Of a stretch of 19,262 nucleotides of DNA, positions 14,892 to 19,262 are shown one piece after another. Below the pieces are notes generated by a model. That model was given only the letters and a program-made list of their open reading frames with translations. It was not told where the DNA came from and made no database searches. Source of the stretch: Firmicutes bacterium UBA1065 (GTDB lineage Bacteria > Bacillota > Clostridia > Tissierellales > Sedimentibacteraceae); contig DCDC01000039.1 in NCBI GenBank assembly GCA_002316225.1, forward strand, positions 1 to 19,262, read 5' to 3'. The position numbers were made by a program, and so were the translations under genes. Every line of letters begins with the position of its first letter. Position 1 is the stretch's first letter.

Positions 14892-15135
14892 CCTGAGCGC
14901 ATCGAAGGATCTCATAGGATTCTTTGGGCTGAAGCCCTCAGAATGACACTGATTATATTGTCATCCTGAGCGCAGCGAAGGATCTCATAGGATTCTTCGG
15001 GCTAAAGCCCTCAGAATGACACTAATTATATTGTCATCCTGAGCACAGCGAAGGATCCCATTAGATTTTCGGGCTGAAGCTCTCAGAATGACACTGATTT
15101 TATTGTCATCCTGAGCACAGCGAAGGATCCCATTA
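14886..15135. repeat. Tandem array of a 63-bp palindromic repeat, three copies plus one half copy
   Basis: Units are at 14886-14948, 14959-15021, 15032-15093 and a half unit at 15104-15135, with a 72-73 bp period and short A/T-rich linkers such as CTGATTATAT. Each full unit begins TGTCATCCTGAG and ends CTCAGAATGACA, or the same with small changes. Inside are a second stem (CGAAGGATC / GATTCTTCG) and a third (GGGC-TGAA-GCCC), so the unit can fold as a three-way junction. The last half unit stops one base before the EamA stop codon. No transposase lies nearby. Confidence 0.85.
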
Positions 15136-15136
15136 A

Positions 15137-15562
15137 TTATTTCGCAAGCAGTATCAAACCCAGGACACATACTCCAATCCCTAATATTTGTCGGAAACTG
15201 AGTACTTCCTTGTATATGAGAAAACCAATGATTAACAAGACACATGTCAAACTTATACTTGTAAACAGGTTTGCTGTGCTTATCTTCCATCCGACACGAT
15301 AAATCCACAGGTAGCCGAACTCTAAACCAACAATTGAAATCCCCAAAACAATGGCAGTCCAATTTGTTTTTGATAATTCCTGCAAAAAATTCTTGTTTTC
15401 GCCGGTAATAAAATACATGATTACCGAACAAATCATAGCTGCCAGGTAAGTGATTGAAAGGGAAGCAAAAGTATTAATCTCTGTCGGTGTTGATTTTGCG
15501 CTGATGTTATAAATCGTATTAGCCACAACAACTACCAAAACCGGCCACAGCATATTCCACAT
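15137..15562 (-). CDS. EamA-type single-repeat membrane protein (drug/metabolite transporter superfamily)
   Basis: 141 residues with about five membrane segments (roughly 4-22, 33-52, 68-90, 94-116 and 122-140). It ends with the EamA-type segment IYKEVLSFRQILGIGVCVLGLILL. Most EamA proteins have two such repeats in about 300 residues; this has only one, so it probably works as a dimer like small multidrug-resistance proteins. It looks complete rather than truncated, having a normal ribosome site (GGAGG, nine bases before the ATG) and a normal C-terminus, although a repeat half copy abuts the stop codon. It starts 44 bases after the ATPase gene, so readthrough from that unit is possible. The substrate is unknown. 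Confidence 0.82.
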   Translation of the reverse strand: MWNMLWPVLVVVVANTIYNISAKSTPTEINTFASLSITYLAAMICSVIMYFITGENKNFLQELSKTNWTAIVLGISIVGLEFGYLWIYRVGWKISTANLFTSISLTCVLLIIGFLIYKEVLSFRQILGIGVCVLGLILLAK

Positions 15563-15606
15563 GGTTATAAACCTCCGATAAAAAGTATGTGCGTTAATAG
15601 TTGGCC

Positions 15607-18033
15607 TTATGATTCTATTTTTATTAAATATCCACCCAGCAGGGCTGCTGTGTCCGGGCTGCAGGTTGTAAATATTACCTGGTGCTTGCCTGCAAATTGA
15701 TTGATGAGTTTGGCGGCAATGGCTTTTCTGTTTGGATCAAGGTCCACCAGGCAGTCATCCAGTATAAGAAATCCCTTGTTGTCCCCCAATATATATTCTG
15801 CAATGGCCAGTCTTAAGGCCAGGGCCACACAGTCATAGGTTCCAGAAGACAACAGACTTAAGGGCATTTCTACTTCATTTTCATTTTTGAGCCTTAAATT
15901 GAAATCATCATCAATATCCGTTGCCTTGTAGCTGCCGTCCGTCAGTGAATTCAAGTAGTTTGAAAAGGCGTTTATTACCGGAACAAAAGATTTTTCGTCC
16001 ATTTTCTCCTTGATTCTTTCAAAGTTTTCCCGGATTTTCAAAAGTCTTTTCCCTTTTTCCAGCCTTTTTTCAAACAAACTTTCCGCTTCTTTCAATGACT
16101 CCGCCAGTTCTTCATAGGTTGATTCGGGCAATTCCTTTTCAAGGAGATAATATTCATCTTTTTGGCTCGCCAAAGCATTTATCAGCCGGCCGTGCCTGTC
16201 TCTTATCTCAGCCAAGGTTCTTCTGAATTCATCCGGAGACTTATATTCCGATGGAAGGTCAGACAGCTTTTCTATGTTTCTTTTAATCTCCTTTTGTTTT
16301 AATTTAATTTCTATTGTTTTATCCAGTAACCCGTCAATATCCTTATATTCTTGAACCCATTTGCTTATATTGGATTCCAGCAATTTCTTTTCTGAAATAA
16401 GGTCAATTTTTTCTCCATTCACTTTAGTCATTTCGGACTCAATGACTGCAGTGCTTCTAACCTGTGACAAGTCACCGTATTCTTTAATCTTATCTACTAA
16501 TTCCTGGTAGGTCAGGTCTCCTAGATAATGGTTTTTCTGCATGGTGAAGGATTCCATCGTCTTATTGAGCCCGTCAAGTTTTTCCTTGTTCAGCTTTGCT
16601 TCTTCAAGGCTTTTTACTTCCAGGGCTTTAAGAAGGTCCTCATAGTTTTTCTTGTAATTTTCATATTCAATCCTTATTTTGTTAAAATCAATGTTTCCTG
16701 TTTTAATTTCTATGTCTATTAAGTTCTCAGACTCAAACTTCATAAAGCCGTTAGCGCTGAAGCTGTCTCCTGCCTTAACTTCTGCCGGCTCTTCCAGGTC
16801 CTTTGTAACAGTAAGCTTTTTGCCTTCAGGAAAATAATTAAGCCTTGCCATGATTACTCCTGCCTTCATCATGGCTTCCGCCCTGTTCATGCCGTTATAG
16901 TTTGTTTCAAGGGCTTTTATGTCTTCCTTTGTAACTGTTTTTATTCCGGATATCCTGCTGTTAAGTTCCTTTATTTTGCCTTCTATCTCATCAACTTTGG
17001 CCAAAATTTTTTCAAGCTTAATTTTTTCTTCCGCCTTTTTTGATAATTCCCTTTCTTCAGCTAATTTCTTATATCTTTCATCCAGTTTTTTAAGGTCAGT
17101 TGTAAGCTGTTTTAATCTTTCTTCGCACTTGGGCCATTCCTTGCTTATTTCCAGGAGACCTCCAATTTCCTTGTTAAGCTGCTCGATTTGAGGCTCAAGA
17201 ATAGACCTTTGGATCACATCATCTTCTATTGCCTCCATGGCTTCTTTCTTGGTTTTTAATTCCTCGATTTTTTCTTCGGTTTTTTTTATCTCCCGGCAGA
17301 TTTCATTGAATTTTCTTTCTGCTTCTTCCGCCATGGCCATTTCCAATTTTATTCTTTCCTTGGCATAATAGCTTTCCACAACTTTGCCGAAACCAACCTT
17401 ATAGGGATTATTTATGCCCTTGTTATTTTCCGGGTAGTTTTTCTCCACATCCCATCTCTTTAACAAGTCCTCGATCTCATCCTGTATTTTTTGTTCCAAT
17501 TTCTCAAGGGAAACCCCGTCAAGTTCCATAATGGTGCTTCTTAAAAAGGAACTTATTTCTCCGGTGGCTTCCTTGTTCTGAACTATCCTGTCGATAGCCT
17601 GCTTGAGGTAGTATTGCTTCAGGAAGAAAACGCTGCTGTAGGTTCCTTCCCCGTATACATACACGTCTCTTAGGACTTCTCTGATACTGCCGTCGTTTTT
17701 TATAACGATATTGTCGGGCATGGTCAATTTGGAGGATGCCTCTGTCCCCCATTCCTTGCTTAAGGTATAGATTTTTCCCTTGTGCTCTATTTCTATTTCT
17801 CCGTCTATGCTGTCTCCTATAGGATAAGGCATGAATTTGGCGTGAAAATCCCTGTCCTCGGCTGTTTTCCTGCCGATTTTGCTGGGTTTGAAGAGGACCG
17901 AATGAATTCCTTCAACCAAGGTGGTTTTTCCCGATTCGTTTGAGCCAAGAATTACATTAAGACCGTCCTTAAACTCCACGCTTACATTCTTAATGCCAGC
18001 AAATCTTCCGGTGGTATATTTTTTAATTATCAT
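15607..18033 (-). CDS. SbcC/Rad50-like (YhaN-type) coiled-coil ATPase without a zinc hook
   Basis: 808 residues. The N-terminal ATPase half has Walker A GSNESGKT (30-37) and a likely Q-loop Gln140. Two long coiled-coil regions (about 218-390 and 450-690) flank a short strand-rich segment (about 392-450). The C-terminal half has the ABC signature LSSGT (728-732), Walker B FLILDD (755-760) and D-loop LVDLDP. SbcC and Rad50 join coils through a CxxC zinc hook; none exists here, and the strand-rich segment takes its place at the turn. The position of the usual switch histidine reads FTTCSPD, with no His. The ATG lies inside the end of the nuclease gene (11-base overlap) after GGAGG, so the two are coupled. 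The pair probably processes DNA ends or structures. Confidence 0.88.
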   Translation of the reverse strand: MIIKKYTTGRFAGIKNVSVEFKDGLNVILGSNESGKTTLVEGIHSVLFKPSKIGRKTAEDRDFHAKFMPYPIGDSIDGEIEIEHKGKIYTLSKEWGTEASSKLTMPDNIVIKNDGSIREVLRDVYVYGEGTYSSVFFLKQYYLKQAIDRIVQNKEATGEISSFLRSTIMELDGVSLEKLEQKIQDEIEDLLKRWDVEKNYPENNKGINNPYKVGFGKVVESYYAKERIKLEMAMAEEAERKFNEICREIKKTEEKIEELKTKKEAMEAIEDDVIQRSILEPQIEQLNKEIGGLLEISKEWPKCEERLKQLTTDLKKLDERYKKLAEERELSKKAEEKIKLEKILAKVDEIEGKIKELNSRISGIKTVTKEDIKALETNYNGMNRAEAMMKAGVIMARLNYFPEGKKLTVTKDLEEPAEVKAGDSFSANGFMKFESENLIDIEIKTGNIDFNKIRIEYENYKKNYEDLLKALEVKSLEEAKLNKEKLDGLNKTMESFTMQKNHYLGDLTYQELVDKIKEYGDLSQVRSTAVIESEMTKVNGEKIDLISEKKLLESNISKWVQEYKDIDGLLDKTIEIKLKQKEIKRNIEKLSDLPSEYKSPDEFRRTLAEIRDRHGRLINALASQKDEYYLLEKELPESTYEELAESLKEAESLFEKRLEKGKRLLKIRENFERIKEKMDEKSFVPVINAFSNYLNSLTDGSYKATDIDDDFNLRLKNENEVEMPLSLLSSGTYDCVALALRLAIAEYILGDNKGFLILDDCLVDLDPNRKAIAAKLINQFAGKHQVIFTTCSPDTAALLGGYLIKIES

Positions 18034-19138
18034 TTCTTACCTCCATGATCAGCTCGTAAGCAAGTTGCAGGGTGTCTTCGTCATCCGAAAGGGACAGCAA
18101 AAGCTCCTGGGGAAATGATCCATCTGAAAATTCCTTGTGGATTTTTTCGGTGGTTATCTTTATTTTAAAATCCGAGTCCTCGACCATTAAATAAATTATA
18201 TTATCCTCGATTGAGCGGTAAATTTCCTGCCTGTAATCATAAACATCTTCATCAACCCTGCCTTTTAAGCTTATCCGGGCTATGGTCTTTTCCGGTTCAT
18301 CCTTCTTTATTTCCTCAAGGATTGCTTCCAAGCCGTATTTATCATCGATCGTATAGACCTTGTCCATAAATTTGTATGTGCCTGTTTGTATTAGCTTAGC
18401 ATTTGTTTTCTTGCCGTCATCGACAGTAATAAGCCAGGCTTGTCCCTTGTGCCTGCAATCCAGGCCGTCAGGCTCGGGAGTTCCGGGGTTAAATATCCTT
18501 TCATTGTTTATGGGTGATTTGGAAGGATATATGATATGGGTGTGGCCCAGGAGCCACAGGTCCATGGGAAGACTTTGCAGCTCATTTACCGACATGTTGT
18601 AGTAGGTCTTGTCCGGGTCCGGAGACAAGCCTTCTAAAGCCCCGTGGGCAATTCCTATATTTATATAATTTTCATCTATTTTTTCATCTTTAATCCACTG
18701 TAGGTTATTGGTGCTTGAATGCTTTGAATGGCAGGGGGCGGGATAGACATTGACGTTAAGGCCGTAATCTTCCAGAGAATAGGTACGCTCTTGGTTTATG
18801 AAAACAATCTTGTCGGAGGCTGTTTTCATGAAGTTGTCCCATAAGTCAATCATACCGTTATCGTAATCATGGTTGCCGGGCATTAGCAAAACGCATTCCC
18901 CCTGAAAATTATTCAATGCATTTATGGCTCGATTCATTGTTTTCTTATCTATTCCGGTAATCTTGTCAAACAAGTCTCCTGCAACGACAAACAAATTGCA
19001 CTTTTCCTGGTTGGCAAGCTCTATCATCTTTCCCAAAACATCGGCTCTTGCTTCCTGCAGGTAGCCTTTTACGGGCTCCGGGTAATTGCTGAACTTCATT
19101 CCTATATGTACATCTGCCGTATGAAAAATCTTTATCAT
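18023..19138 (-). CDS. SbcD/Mre11/YhaO-like metallophosphoesterase (DNA nuclease subunit)
   Basis: 371 residues, slightly shorter than typical SbcD. The two-metal phosphoesterase signature is complete: D9 and H11 in TADVHIG, D55 in VAGDLFD, N89 and H90 in PGNHD, H165 in IAHG, and H199 and H201 in LLGHTH. A C-terminal cap of about 110 residues follows, which in this family contacts the ATPase partner. The product would cut DNA ends or hairpins together with the ATPase encoded by the overlapping downstream gene. GAGGTGAT precedes the ATG and a strong extended -10 promoter lies upstream, so this pair forms its own transcription unit. SbcD versus YhaO naming cannot be settled from the sequence. 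Confidence 0.93.
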   Translation of the reverse strand: MIKIFHTADVHIGMKFSNYPEPVKGYLQEARADVLGKMIELANQEKCNLFVVAGDLFDKITGIDKKTMNRAINALNNFQGECVLLMPGNHDYDNGMIDLWDNFMKTASDKIVFINQERTYSLEDYGLNVNVYPAPCHSKHSSTNNLQWIKDEKIDENYINIGIAHGALEGLSPDPDKTYYNMSVNELQSLPMDLWLLGHTHIIYPSKSPINNERIFNPGTPEPDGLDCRHKGQAWLITVDDGKKTNAKLIQTGTYKFMDKVYTIDDKYGLEAILEEIKKDEPEKTIARISLKGRVDEDVYDYRQEIYRSIEDNIIYLMVEDSDFKIKITTEKIHKEFSDGSFPQELLLSLSDDEDTLQLAYELIMEVRNDN

Positions 19139-19178
19139 CTTATCACCTCACAAAATTTCGTGGACGGTTCTTTTTACC

Positions 19179-19187
19179 ATTATAGCA
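19179..19187 (-). promoter_or_regulatory. Extended -10 promoter of the SbcD-like/ATPase operon
   Basis: TGC-TATAAT on the minus strand is a perfect extended -10 box, about 40 bases before the ATG. The -35 region (TAACAG at 17-bp spacing) is weak, as is common for extended -10 promoters. Confidence 0.75.
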
Positions 19188-19262
19188 TAAAACCCCGACC
19201 CCTGTTATTACTTTTTAGTACCAAATATTAAATTGTTCAAATTTTCAATTAATGTGTGAAAT

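Noticed and set aside
14886..15135. Tandem repeat array as a possible CRISPR
   Set aside because: The units are 63 bp, strongly palindromic end to end, and separated by near-identical 10-bp linkers rather than unique spacers; no cas gene is nearby.
15137..15562. EamA gene as a pseudogene cut by the repeat
   Set aside because: It has a start, ribosome site, five membrane segments and a normal EamA C-terminus; single-repeat members of this size exist.

Overview
The window is A+T-rich DNA from what looks like a low-GC, Gram-positive, Clostridia-like anaerobe (Bacillota). The clues are AGGAGG-type ribosome sites before almost every gene, a sigma-54 activator, a lipoprotein-anchored TRAP binding protein, and metabolic genes typical of anaerobes. 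The genus cannot be fixed from the sequence. Every credible gene lies on the minus strand, so transcription runs from high to low coordinates.

Right part (19262 to 14210). A promoter at 19179-19187 drives an SbcD-like nuclease gene and an overlapping SbcC/Rad50-like ATPase gene that lacks a CxxC zinc hook. A single-repeat EamA membrane protein follows. Then comes a tandem array of a structured, palindromic 63-bp repeat (14886-15135), and a GyrI-like ligand-binding protein whose predicted -35 box lies inside the end of the repeat.

Central part (14122 to 1034), the most interesting block. A PrpR_N-PAS-AAA+-Fis activator gene is followed by a 382-bp regulatory region. This region holds a textbook sigma-54 promoter (TGGCAT-N5-TTGCT, 12000-12015) and two matched palindromic sites upstream that could be the activator's binding sites. 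Nine tightly packed genes follow: DUF1537 four-carbon acid-sugar kinase, Fe-dependent alcohol dehydrogenase, DapA-family aldolase, PdxA2-type dehydrogenase, TAXI binding lipoprotein, fused TRAP permease, TIM-barrel isomerase/epimerase, Gfo/Idh/MocA dehydrogenase and RraA-family lyase. A strong rho-independent terminator closes the operon at 1034-1062. Kinase plus PdxA2 is a known way of turning four-carbon aldonates (D-threonate or D-erythronate type) into dihydroxyacetone phosphate and CO2. The five extra enzymes suggest that a larger or modified acid sugar is imported and processed first, then fed into this core. The substrate is not known.

Left part (1012 to 1). A nucleotidyltransferase-fold gene has its own candidate promoter and a GGCGCC palindrome just after it. 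Its coding region is followed by the first 29 codons of a carbamoyltransferase-like gene cut by the window edge.

I found no rRNA, tRNA, CRISPR array, transposase or phage gene.
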